DNA of 64,000 bases, taken from Margaritifera margaritifera (Eukaryota; Mollusca; Bivalvia; Unionida; Margaritiferidae). The stretch covers positions 702,501 to 766,500 of the forward strand of contig JAQPZY010001692.1 of NCBI GenBank assembly GCA_029931535.1, given 5' to 3'. This document shows, piece by piece, positions 17,770 through 27,355 of this stretch. The position numbers and the translations under genes are program-made. The notes beneath the pieces are model-generated. The model had not been told where the DNA came from, ran no database searches, and was given only the letters and a program-made list of their open reading frames with translations. Positions within the stretch are counted from its first letter, which is position 1. Each line of letters opens with the position of its first letter.

Positions 17770-18214
17770 TCAGTTTGAATTTGGTTGATTTGTGTGAGAT
17801 TTAATTGTGTAATCATGCACGGCTTTAGGTAAATTTATCTTTGATAGATCCGCTGACCGTGATCTGTTTACAGATTCGCTAACATGTTTGAGTACAGCAA
17901 GTACTTCTGGTCCGCATATAGGTGGATCTGTTAGTGTTTGTGTTGGTAGCGTTGAATACCGCAGAACGCGCGGATAAATATATCTCAAAAATTCTATTGG
18001 TGGTGCCAACCCGTACGAATAAAAAAAAAACAACACTTAGTGGATTAATTGCATAAGCAACCCAATGCGTGCCTGCTCCAGAAGATTTATCGAGATTAAT
18101 AATACCAGTTTCAACGGATTTTGGTCTGGTAGGTAACTGATCTCGCATAAACACACCTCTAAATGATTTAATTTGTAGTTTTTGTGCAGCATCAATCAAG
18201 TCAAAATTAGACAT
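17770..18214 (-). pseudogene. Adenain-type cysteine protease (virion maturation)
   Basis: The start is best placed at the internal Met at 18214 (MSNFDLIDAAQKL), since earlier codons overlap the upstream gene end. Catalytic histidine in GTHWVAYAI; the frame then breaks in a ten-base T run (minus sense, about 18,018-18,027). The second frame gives SYGLAPPIEFLRYIYP and the catalytic cysteine in ICGPEVLAVL. Order His ... Asp/Ser ... Cys and spacing match the Ulp1/adenain family that processes capsid precursors in adenoviruses and Polintons. It lies between the fibre-like and minor capsid genes, as expected. Confidence 0.8.
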
Positions 18215-18264
18215 ATGCGTATTTACCTTTGAAACTGCAAGCAGTTTTCGTAGAATCAACCGCA

Positions 18265-18816
18265 TCATTGACGAGCCATTATTTGTCTTATAACCTGGTT
18301 TAGTAGTCTTAATCTTATGTGTGGAATTTTTCCTAGATACGGACCTGACCCCAGATAAGTTCCTGGTAGTCTCAGACCGTATCCCTTTTTTTTACCTAAT
18401 CGATTACGATTATGTATTCCACGTCCGGTTGCCTTTTTTAGTGCCAATCCGGCGGCGGTTCCGATGGCACCAAGTGCTGCTGCTTTTGCTACGGCAGGTA
18501 CTGCAGCTGCGATTAATCCTGGTATTGCCGCGAGAAGTGGAAATATACCACCGATTTTTAACATATCTTGGATCGCACTCGCGGAAAGATCAATTCGTAT
18601 ACGTGAATTTGATTTTTCAGCATCATTGAAATGTTTCATCTGACGTTCAGTCAATGATAGTTTGTTTGGACCCGATTGGCCATTGCTAATCTGCGTTGGT
18701 CTCAGTAATATCGCTGCTCCACATGAATTTTTTGCTGCCGATTGTAACTTTCGAATCTGACCAGGTGTCAAAGTAACATTAACATGATGGTAAGTTTTCG
18801 CAGTTTTATTTGTCAT
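18265..18816 (-). CDS. Minor capsid/core protein with hydrophobic segment
   Basis: Intact 183 aa ORF. N-terminal VNVTLTPGQIRKLQSAAKN, then LSLTERQMKHFNDAEKSNSR and an amphipathic helix, a long alanine/glycine-rich hydrophobic region (about residues 93-127, IPGLIAAAVPAVAKAAALGA), and a basic glycine-rich tail. This organisation is that of the Polinton/adintovirus protein compared with adenovirus pX or pVI. Such proteins bind DNA or disrupt membranes after protease cleavage. It lies directly downstream of the MCP gene and upstream of the protease. Confidence 0.65.
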   Translation of the reverse strand: MTNKTAKTYHHVNVTLTPGQIRKLQSAAKNSCGAAILLRPTQISNGQSGPNKLSLTERQMKHFNDAEKSNSRIRIDLSASAIQDMLKIGGIFPLLAAIPGLIAAAVPAVAKAAALGAIGTAAGLALKKATGRGIHNRNRLGKKKGYGLRLPGTYLGSGPYLGKIPHIRLRLLNQVIRQIMARQ

Positions 18817-18897
18817 TATACGATATTATATCATTCAATTAATCTACATTGTTAATCAACTAATCTACGAAAACTGCAGTTTGGGTAGATTGATTGG

Positions 18898-20355
18898 TTA
18901 CATATTTTCTACTGGAGCATCAATAATTCTCATTCGTCCACCGACACCCTCAAGTAACATTGTTTTATCTGATAGCATCACAGCAATAACTCTGTAACTG
19001 GGAACAGCAGGCGCTACAGCAGGAGGCAGTGCACCTACACGAGCGCGAAAATGTATATCAACGACTGATTGTCTAAACAAATCCAAATGTTCCAATCAGA
19101 AGTAATAGATCGGATATAAATTTGCAAAGTCATACTGAGATATCTGTAGGCCAGAATCAACATTCTGATCACGTCCCATAAACTGCATCAAACGATGATA
19201 CGCACGTGCAACATGATTGTTGGTAAAATCCAATAACACTTCTTCGGATGGTTCCTGATGTCCGTTTATTCTTAGAGAAACTTCGCTTACCTGAAGTCTG
19301 TCAAATACCATTGGATTGCGTGTCTGAGAATCAACTCGATTGGAATCCTGAAAAGCTATAAATATATGCCTGGGTGCTGAAACTCCCTATTGTGATGCGA
19401 TCTGCAATGTAAATGTACCAACAGTCGCACTCTGGATAGAATCTGTAGTCATCGTCAACCATGATAATGTTGACTTACCACCCTGATTCATAAATTCAAG
19501 TAGTCGTTGTTCTTTATCGATTGATGGCGTCATCGCTGGCATCCATAGTGCGAGTCTTGACAATATTACTTTACCCTTTAGCGCTGCAGTTGCAGCTGCA
19601 TTAGCACCTTCAACGTGCCATAATGCATCATTGTCAGTAGACCTTCTTACTAGTGCAATTGTATGTTTGGCTCCAAAAATAACCTTCCTAACATTTCTAC
19701 AGAAACCAAAGATATGACTCAGTGGAATTACACAACTAAATCTCCCATCGTCGTTAATTTGATTCTTACGTGCTGCAAATCCCAAGTTAAAATTCGGATT
19801 AATACTCTGTAAAATTGTAAATTCAGCCGCGGGTCTTGGTATACTTCCAGCTGGTTGCGGATCAGAAGCGGTAGCTCGTGGTGTTTGTTGAGTGAGAAAT
19901 TGTTTATTGTCGCAGTTGTCAGTAATATCCTTTGCGAATATCATTGATGGACCTGCTGACCGTGAATAATCATCATTGTATCTGGCTAATCCAATAATCG
20001 TTGTAGCAACGACAACGTTTTCATTACACGTCTCTATTTCTCTACCGTCAATAATATATCGTGCACTGCTAAACAATGCCATAATACCATTGTTAACAAA
20101 TCCACCTGTAAATGCAGCATTATCGTTTTGCAAAACTCTATCATGAACTTCAATGAATGCTTCAGCAGATAAGAAATATCTAGATGTATCTGGGACTTGT
20201 AATTCAATTCTTCCACGTTGATTTGGTTCTCGTGCTTCATAGGAATAATACTGATGATCACGTACAGATTCATCTTTGAGAATAGGTGCATCTATATCAA
20301 ATGCTGGATCAGCTACACGTGAGAACATTTTATTATAATCACAGTTGTCTAACAT
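18898..20355 (-). pseudogene. Major capsid protein (double jelly-roll type)
   Basis: A single frame of 486 codons broken only by TAG at 19387-19389 and TGA at 19096-19098. Begins MLDNCDYNKMFSRV. Features: YLFSAEAFIEVHDR-like strand (here YFLSAEAFIEVHDR), IPLSHIFGFCRNVRKVIFG, RLALWMPAMTPS, and after the first stop HIFIAFQDSNR, then LQVSEVSLRINGHQ. These are hallmark segments of hexon-like major capsid proteins of Polintons/adintoviruses. It would form the trimeric capsomer. The frame is fully preserved across 1.4 kb, so the two stops are the only disabling changes; decay is recent or the stops were once read through. Confidence 0.85.
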
Positions 20356-20363
20356 GTGTGGAT

Positions 20364-20843
20364 TTAGCGACGACGTAGACCACTACCTGCCACTAAATTT
20401 GCAGTTGAATCTTTCGAAACACCAACTAATTCTTTCAATCGTTCATTTGCAGCTTGGTTTACTACTTCACTGACATCTGGTGGCATCGAGTCTGTCACTG
20501 GTAAATCTACCTCTGGTAAATCTACCTCTGAAACTGGTTTTAGTAAATCCATTTTACCTCGGTCAATAGGTTTTCGTTGAACTAATCGCGCGAGTCTGTC
20601 CCTGATTGCTGAGAATGCTTTACTAGCGGCGTCACCAACCCTCCTAATACCCTTATCACGAACAATGTCAATAGCTTTCATTCCTAGTTGTTTTACCATA
20701 TGAATCGCTTTTGGGGCTACAGTTCTAAATAAACCTTGGATAACATCACCAAAACCATCTCCGTAAGTAACCTTATATAGAGGTGACCGTGAGTTTATCA
20801 CCCTGACCATTTCTGGTCCACGTTGTGTATTATGTATGATCAT
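20364..20843 (-). CDS. Minor capsid protein, pVI-like
   Basis: Intact 159 aa ORF starting MIIHNTQRGPEMVRVINSRS and ending in GSGLRRR. An N-terminal GDGFGDVIQGLFR segment is followed by amphipathic basic helices (AIHMVKQLGMKAIDIVRDK) and a proline/valine linker with a duplicated EVDLP. The glycine-GF-basic helix pattern and the position right before the MCP gene fit an internal capsid protein with membrane-active and DNA-facing roles. Assignment by context and composition, eight bases upstream of the MCP gene. Confidence 0.55.
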   Translation of the reverse strand: MIIHNTQRGPEMVRVINSRSPLYKVTYGDGFGDVIQGLFRTVAPKAIHMVKQLGMKAIDIVRDKGIRRVGDAASKAFSAIRDRLARLVQRKPIDRGKMDLLKPVSEVDLPEVDLPVTDSMPPDVSEVVNQAANERLKELVGVSKDSTANLVAGSGLRRR

Positions 20844-20974
20844 TATTCAATTGTTTTATAAACAATTGTTGATTGTACTTGTACAATTAGTGATAGATTT
20901 TGATAAATTCAATTGGATCTACCTGTGGTAGACTAATCGCTGTAGTAATCGTCAATAATTTCATCGATTAGTGT

Positions 20975-21886
20975 TCAATACATGTTAGTATCCATGATAC
21001 CAACTGTAAATAATCGCTGGCATATCGCAGTTGCTTCGTTGATAATTTCAGGAGAATTATTACCAGCTGGTCTACCCCCGATCAGAATTTCTAGTCGATC
21101 AACATCAGCAAGAACGTTATCAGGACAACGTTGATAATCCGTTGACTTGTAACCACTTCCCTCATATTCATCAGATGCTTCATATTCCTCTAGAGGTAGT
21201 TTCTGTCTTCTGGCTGCTGCTGCTGCTTCTCTTTTTCTTTCAGACCGAGTTTTTACCCCTTTTGATCTTCGCTTGCTCGCGACTCGTTCAAGTGAATTAT
21301 ATAATTCATCCTGTATTGCTGCAGATTCCTCCATTCTTTTTGCTTCATATTCCTCTACGGCTTTATTAAAAATATCAAAACGTTCTATGTCCTCCCGAGA
21401 TCTAAGTTGCTGAATACCAGACATAACGCGATATATATCTCTGATCCAGTCGGAAGATTTCATATTTTTAACATACTCAGGTTTAAAATATTTATTCCGC
21501 TCGCTCCACCCAAATGCTGCAATATCACTTATTTTATCTGGATCTTTAATCGCGGTAATACCCTCATCAGTAAATTTATCCATTATGTTGATTCTACGTC
21601 CTATTGGTGGTGGTAAAGTAAGTTGATCGGCCGGTAAAACAGGAGCTGGTGCAGGTGTGAGACGTTTAGTAAGAATTTCCTGTGTTTCTTTAGTTGTCTC
21701 AGCAATTTCCTTGGTTGGTTTAACAATAGGTTTAAATAATTGTTCTGTACTCTCTGCAAATTCTACTTGAGATTCTTGACGCTGTTGCAGCTGTTGTTTA
21801 ACAGAATCTCTTACTGGAAGATACTTCTTAATTGCATCTAGTCGTTCTCTCGCTAGTCTAGCCGTACGAGATTCCGTATTACTCAT
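20975..21886 (-). CDS. Large structural-block protein, 303 aa, unknown
   Basis: Intact ORF, the first gene of the minus-strand block. Coiled-coil N-terminus (RLARERLDAIKKYLPVRDSV), a proline/threonine linker, then KFTDEGITAIKDPDKISDI and a helical, acidic C-terminal region (KRREAAA-like basic stretch and EEYEASDEYEGSG). The C-terminus has a conserved-looking DRLEILIGGRPAGNNSPEII. Similar long helical proteins sit next to the MCP in related elements; no biochemical role known. Confidence 0.55.
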   Translation of the reverse strand: MSNTESRTARLARERLDAIKKYLPVRDSVKQQLQQRQESQVEFAESTEQLFKPIVKPTKEIAETTKETQEILTKRLTPAPAPVLPADQLTLPPPIGRRINIMDKFTDEGITAIKDPDKISDIAAFGWSERNKYFKPEYVKNMKSSDWIRDIYRVMSGIQQLRSREDIERFDIFNKAVEEYEAKRMEESAAIQDELYNSLERVASKRRSKGVKTRSERKREAAAAARRQKLPLEEYEASDEYEGSGYKSTDYQRCPDNVLADVDRLEILIGGRPAGNNSPEIINEATAICQRLFTVGIMDTNMY

Positions 21887-21937
21887 TATTAATAAAACGT
21901 CAGTTTCAATTTACCAGCAACGGTACCATTTTTTTTG

Positions 21938-22168
21938 GTCCCAAAATTTCGGTAACCAATTTTTTCACAATTTCCGACATTCGGTAATTTCCGGTTCCTG
22001 GCATTATTATTACCGCATATTATTTTTTAATATCGAAATTTTCCATATTAAAAACCCTGATATTTCTGGTGTTTCTTCGTTATCGACTTTCAGGATTCGA
22101 TAACAGATTTCCAATATTCGATAAAAAAAATTTTGTCCCAAAATTTCGGTAACCAATTTATTCACAAT
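21938..22168. repeat. Pair of 34-bp direct repeats near right end of B
   Basis: GTCCCAAAATTTCGGTAACC and following bases occur at 21938 and again at 22135, with one difference over about 34 bases, separated by about 160 bases rich in ATTTTC/GATA words. They may mark the right terminal region of element B. Confidence 0.8.
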
Positions 22169-22170
22169 TA

Positions 22171-23550
22171 GAATGATCATTTTTACTTGATGGAACCGTC
22201 CATGGTCATTGAATGAACCTGTATTGGTATGTCCGGATACAAGCCTCGGTTCATTCGAAACTTCAGGTCCGCCCCCCCCCCCTACTGCTGGAGCAGCTAA
22301 ATATTACAGATTTTTTGTAAAAACACAATATCAGTTCTTTCTTTACACCCCGGGTACACAGGCACATGCAAAACGGAGCCTTAAAAAGAATACGGAACTA
22401 ACTAATAATAGCCGGCAAGTGTAGGGTGGGCGTTTCTTACTTTTTTGGCATATTAAGAACCCCATTAAAAACAAAAGTGTTGACGAGTAAAGCGTACTTT
22501 TCATTTGTTTATTTCCATACAACTTTTATATCCAAGGCTACATTTAACATTAAAGATGGACTTTGTCAAGTTTAACCATGACTTTTAACGTCCATAAAGG
22601 TAAAAATATACTTGGGTTTATTAAGTATTAATTATTCTGTATATTGTGTGACTATTCTTGCAGAAAATATTAGAATGATAATGTTTGACCACCCCACCCC
22701 ACCTCCGATTTTATGAAAACACAAATTTGTGTGGACAGGGATCCAAGTCACTGGCCAAAAAAAAAACAAAAAAAAAATCACGGAGCAAATAATAGTCACA
22801 GAACCTGCGACGTAAAGACAACGGAGTTTTACTCTATACTTTGAATATTTGTAGGTGCTTGTATTTGCAAACCTGAGTTGTTTTGAAGCCAAGATATGAG
22901 GTCAAAGATACCATACTCAGGAATACAGATTTGCGTATTAACAATGTGTCTCAGAAATAAAACCATCGTTATATTACCTTTTGGGGATATTTGACGAACT
23001 GTTTCAATTAAAAAAAATTTCATCAGCATGTAGTACGTTTATTGGTACAACTTTTGTTCTTGATTCCATCAAGTGCAGGATCCCGACTTGACTAGTAGGT
23101 TTTAAATGCATGTACATGTATATGCAAGCAACTGACTATTTAATATTAGACAGATCGTGTAGGATGTATGTTTTTTTTTTTAAATTAAGTAAAAACTAAA
23201 GCCATTGCTCAAGCGTCCTAATCTGGTGCACTGAAAAAAAAAACTAAAAATACATTTGTGCATCATGTTGTTGAAGGCCTTTTGATTCCAGTGCGTGCAA
23301 TACGCGTGGAAGTAGCAGTGACAGTTCAGAAAACACAGAGGACACGTGAATACTCCTGTCAATTCTATTTACATCTTGATCTACATTTACATAATGGTCA
23401 TTGTCAAAGGACAAGAGAGCATTAGCTATCTTGTACCTTCGTCCGAGTATTCAACTTCTTTTTCTTCGACTTTTGACCCAATCCATGAAGTCCATTGAAA
23501 GTTCTTGAGCGGAAACAAAATTGAAAGGCCAAATTCTATGTCAAACAGGG
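22171..23550. other. Non-coding host sequence, right flank of B
   Basis: No convincing gene. Contains a C run at 22,272-22,281 and A/T-rich stretches. At about 23,495-23,545 is one copy of a host repeat (TTCTTGAGCGGAAAC core) whose other copies lie at about 26,345 and 26,510. Confidence 0.5.
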
Positions 23551-24169
23551 AGTAGTAATAAAGTGAGACTTTTGCCTCACTTTACTACTACTCCACCCCT
23601 GTGAGCCTGAGTGGGGAGCCGAATGGGAAGGTGGGAGTGGGGAGTTTGGGTGCAAGCCGGTTGCAGGGGCCCTCAAAATTTTGTGTGTGCAGTTTTTATC
23701 TGGATCGCTTTCAGGGCCTTCTACTGGGATCTTCAGTGCCTTGAAATCCGCAAATACGACGCACGGGACGCGTTGGTAGTTCTGAAAGGCTAGGGTGTTT
23801 TTGTTTGGCGCTGATGTTGTAACGCACTATGACTTTACGCTTATGCCGCGGCAGTCTTTCGTGTGAGATTCCTATAGATCGGCCCGGCTGCAGTCGTTGA
23901 GACATCGGCGGCAGATGTGCTTTTTGTTTTATTGTTGCTATTCTTGTACAGTGGCGGCGCGAGGGCTCGAGGCGCCCGGGGGCAATGTTCTTTAGTGGCG
24001 CCCCTACCTTGCTACAGAGAACAGTTTTTATGTCAGTTGCCAACATCCAAACACCCCCCTCCCATCTACGTCACGGTTACAGTTGCAAAAAAAAAAAAGC
24101 TCCCGAGGGCGCCCTAATCGCCCGGTGCCCGGGGAAAATTTCCTCCACCCCACCCCACCCCTCGCGCCG

Positions 24170-25403
24170 CTACTGTTCTTGTATACCAGACGGCTGAGGT
24201 TTTCTATCCAGACATAGTGACTTTTTTTGGCCTTCTTTGAGTTGCAAGAAGTCTACCAAACGATGCCTAGCGTTATGCGTCTCGCTGATGCGTAGCAGGT
24301 AGAGGCCATTTTTACAGCCAAATACACTAACTGCGATAGTTTTGTTGCGGATCTCAAACATGTCAATATCACTAACCTTCACAGAAAAGTCAATGCTTCT
24401 AAATTTAAGTTTGCCCAAATGCTGAAGGTACTTGTCTGGCCGATCAACATTTCTATCGTTTGCCGGCTAAAGCGCCCAAAGGATTGCCCACTCCAAGCAG
24501 AGGTTGTCCTTGTTCTTCACGTTAATAACGGACCGTAGTGGCATGCACTTCGGTGTTGAAATGTAGCTCCGGCCGCGAAACGGGCGGTACTTTGACACAC
24601 CGAGGTCAAACACTTTCCAGCTATCAAATACCCATCCAGACCCATCGCGCATGTATTTTTTAATGTGGCTTAGTGTCGTGACATTAGCTTGGGCAACCAG
24701 CTGCCCAGTCTCATCAGTGTGCAGTACGGCGGTGGCAGCGTTTCGGAAATAGACCTTCACTTTAATGATATCTGCTGGCTCAGCTTTTTCTTTGCAGACG
24801 TTTTGCAGGCCTGTTACAACTTTCTCCAGATGTACCGTCAAAACGAGGCTAAACTTCAAATCATCCAGTTCCCTAAGTTCCTTGGAGATGATATCTTTTA
24901 CCCTTGGTGCCATAGCATTAAGAAATGCCAAAGCGTCAGCTTCGAGCCTGTGATTATTTGATACAGTGGCGTGATAGTCTTTTACAATCGCAATTTCCTG
25001 TACTCCTAGTTTTCCAAAAGCTGGCAGTTTCATTCCTTCGCTCTTGAGCTGGTTGAACCTCTCCAAAAGGCATATCTAAGTATTCATCGGCTCTAACATC
25101 ATCATCCTACCGTACGTTCCGCAGTACCGGCAATGGAGTCTCAACCATACGCCTAGCATTCCGCGTGGTCGGAACTGATCGTGTTGTTAAACCAAGAGCC
25201 TCAACCTTGCGCCTTGTATTTCACGGAGCTGGAACTGGACGTTGGGCCGAAACTGTCTGCTCAGCCTTTTGACTCGAATTCCGTGGAGCTAGAACTAGTT
25301 TATCAGCCATACTCGCCAGTAGTGCGCCCAGCGCATCATAATATTCACTTTGGGTTATTTGCCCTCTGCGAAGCAACTCATTTAAACGTGAGATTGTAGA
25401 CAT
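24170..25403 (-). pseudogene. N-terminal part of a Polinton polymerase (element C)
   Basis: Three pieces: 25403-25221 (MSTISRLNELLRRGQITQSE, a helical start), 25066-24470, and 24466-24170 in the same frame after one TAG at 24467-24469. Diagnostic segments are GSGWVFDSW, NVKNKDNLCLEWAILWAL, and after the stop FSVKVSDIDMFEIRNKTIAV and GLYLLRISE. This module precedes the exonuclease domain in Maverick-type polymerases. Further stops and one shift lie between 25,221 and 25,066. The exonuclease and palm are missing, so it has no activity. It is unlike both the element A and element B polymerases. Confidence 0.65.
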
Positions 25404-25574
25404 TTTTTGTATATAGCCAATTAAACAGCTATCTCTAATTTAAAGTTTTTAGTGGTTTTAAGCTTAGAAATAACCTTGACATATAATCAGTTAACAAGAT
25501 ATCTATATTTGAAAATGGTATGTGTTCTTTAGTTCGCCAATGACCTTGTCATATAACCAATTACCCACCTATCT

Positions 25575-25864
25575 CTAACTGAAATTTGTAGTGGTCTTGA
25601 GCTCAGCAATAACCTTGCCAAACTGTCTACGTACCTTATTCTCTATTCGTTTTAGTTTTCTTGACATTGTAATGCCAGCGCAACAAGTGCAAATCCAATA
25701 ATAAACCCAACACACACGCCGCACTTCCAGCATGCCTCCATTTGAAACCCTCGCCTGCTCTGTGCTGCATGAATTGCGCAGTATACATTTATGTACTTTT
25801 CCCCGCACAAATGTGTGCTCCCTAGCTTTAGCCAGGCCAACTTGTTTTCAGCAAGACGTGGCAT
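25575..25864 (-). other. Overlapping short ORFs with one hydrophobic helix
   Basis: Two overlapping frames (25864-25652 and 25808-25575). The first ends CVGFIIGFALVALAL, a likely membrane segment after a cysteine cluster; the second ends in a basic helix (RKLKRIENKVRRQFG). They may be one gene broken by a shift near 25,680, or chance. No family recognised. Confidence 0.25.
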
Positions 25865-26232
25865 AGCTCAAAGGTATACACCCTGTCACTAAGTGGTATA
25901 TCCGATTATCTGTATACTAATAGCAAAGCATATCTTTACATGGAGTACAACAACCGTTTTGCTCCAACCTCGAGGCGAGGGGAAGGTGAGTGGGTGGTTT
26001 TTCAACTGGCTGACATTCGTCGTCGTTCTGACAGACGTACCCCCCAAACTGGCTAACCACTGCCCCACCCCCAACCGGCTGACAGTCGTCGTCGCTCCGA
26101 CAGACCAGGCCTCCTCAAACCGGCTCCCACCCAGGCTCCTCACCCGGTTCCCACCCAGGCTCTCCACCCAGGATTACCGGGGTGGAATAGTAGTTAAGGG
26201 AGGCAAAAGTCTCACTTTACTACTACTCAGGG

Positions 26233-27140
26233 ACCATAATGCCGTTAACTTTTGCCGAAAAACGGTAAAACTTGAACTTCGCTTAGGTTTTCATGATGTA
26301 AAGATTCATGCCAAATTTGATTTCAATCAATGAAGTTCTTTAAAGGTTCTTGAGCGGAAACGAAATTGAAGGCAAAGTTGTAAGTCAAATAGGGGCCACA
26401 ACTCCGTTAAATTTTCTCCGAAAACGGTGAAAGTCAAACTTGACCTATGTCTTCTTAATTGTAAAGCCTCATAACTAGTTTCATTTCGATCCATTAAGTC
26501 ATTCAGAAGTTATTGTGAGGAAACGAATTTGGTGACGGACGTGACAGGGCAGGGCAGGACGGAGAGGATGTGTGGGGACGAGACGAACGGATATGGGTAA
26601 CACTGTATAACCTCTCCAACGGGGGCATACAAAGTATTCATTAGTAAGAACAAGAGTTTTAAAAAAAAATAATAATATGCAATCCCAACTTTCAGACTAC
26701 ATATGATGATTTGTTAATTGTACAAATTGACCACCTTCTGTGGACAAAAATCCATAAGTGGACTTTTGTCATGAGAAAGAATGAAAACAGAAAGAAAGAG
26801 AGGAAGAATGATGTTATTATACCATGCCTTAAATATAAGGCAGTCAGATGAGCTTATGCTGAATATATGTATCGACATTCTTTCACGAGATATTCCAGTA
26901 TCTTCTACTTCCGAGAAACTTAAACATCTACGAAGGTAAATGCTGTCGAATTCTACAAAATACAATATTCTTATGTGAAGGGCTCTCTGAGCGGATTGTA
27001 AGATATCAACAATTCCAGAGATTCACTATAAATGGAAAGGTGAGAGAATATGAGAAAATAAATCAGAAACTTTAAGAAAATTGTACATTTTAGAAATAAT
27101 GGTGTTTGTATGAGAAACATCGAAGAATATTAGATCTTGT
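26233..27140. other. Non-coding host sequence with TTCTTGAGCGGAAAC repeats
   Basis: At least two diverged tandem copies of a 115-165-bp host repeat (GGAAACGAAATTGAA core at about 26,355; GGAAACGAATTTGG at about 26,518) flank element C. No gene seen. Confidence 0.5.
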
Positions 27141-27149
27141 GCAAATTTG

Positions 27150-27355
27150 AGAACTTTAACATCTACCCATCGATCCATCAATTCAAATCTCTATCCATTC
27201 ATTCACCAGTCCGTCTACTCATCCACCCGCATCTATGTATCTATCTCTGTTTCTGTTCTTCATTCTTTCTTGCATTCTTCCATATATCTATCCACCAACC
27301 CTTCCATCTATCCGTCAATCCATCTATTTATCATCTGTCCATCTATCTATCTGCA
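27150..27355. repeat. (ATCC/TCTA)n-like simple repeat
   Basis: Degenerate CATCCATCTATC-type tetranucleotide tract. The open frames here are simple-sequence artefacts. Confidence 0.7.

Larger units (their letters stand above)
9600..22170. mobile_element. Endogenous Polinton/adintovirus-like provirus B
   Basis: A full hallmark set: integrase, zinc-ribbon/PLA2-like protein, family B polymerase with helicase and HNH remnants, adenain-type protease, penton-like and fibre-like proteins, minor capsid proteins and major capsid protein. Two plus-strand genes face a long minus-strand block, except for one small plus-strand Cys-rich gene. The length of about 12.5 kb is within the range of such elements. 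No terminal inverted repeats or target duplication could be recognised, so both limits are approximate; the right limit is the second copy of a 34-bp direct repeat. The GC content is lower than in region A, and the polymerase is a different lineage, so A and B are separate elements. No packaging ATPase gene was found. At least eight genes are broken. Confidence 0.85.
23551..26227. mobile_element. TIR-bounded Polinton remnant C with 5-bp TSD
   Basis: The left end AGTAGTAATAAAGTGAGACT is the inverse of the right end (CTCACTTTACTACTACT at 26211-26227) over 27 bases with one or two differences. The left end is itself palindromic (23551-23592). The flanks CAGGG (23546-23550) and CAGGG (26228-26232) form a 5-bp target duplication within a host repeat. 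Inside is the N-terminal part of a family B polymerase gene on the minus strand. At 2.7 kb it is an internally deleted, non-autonomous derivative. Confidence 0.7.

Noticed and set aside
18898..20355. Stop-codon recoding in provirus B
   Set aside because: All three stop codons occur as interruptions in different genes and frameshifts accompany them, so decay explains the data better than a changed code.
25893..26333. 146-codon plus-strand ORF
   Set aside because: Crosses the right terminus of element C into host repeat; proline-rich low complexity with no family signal.
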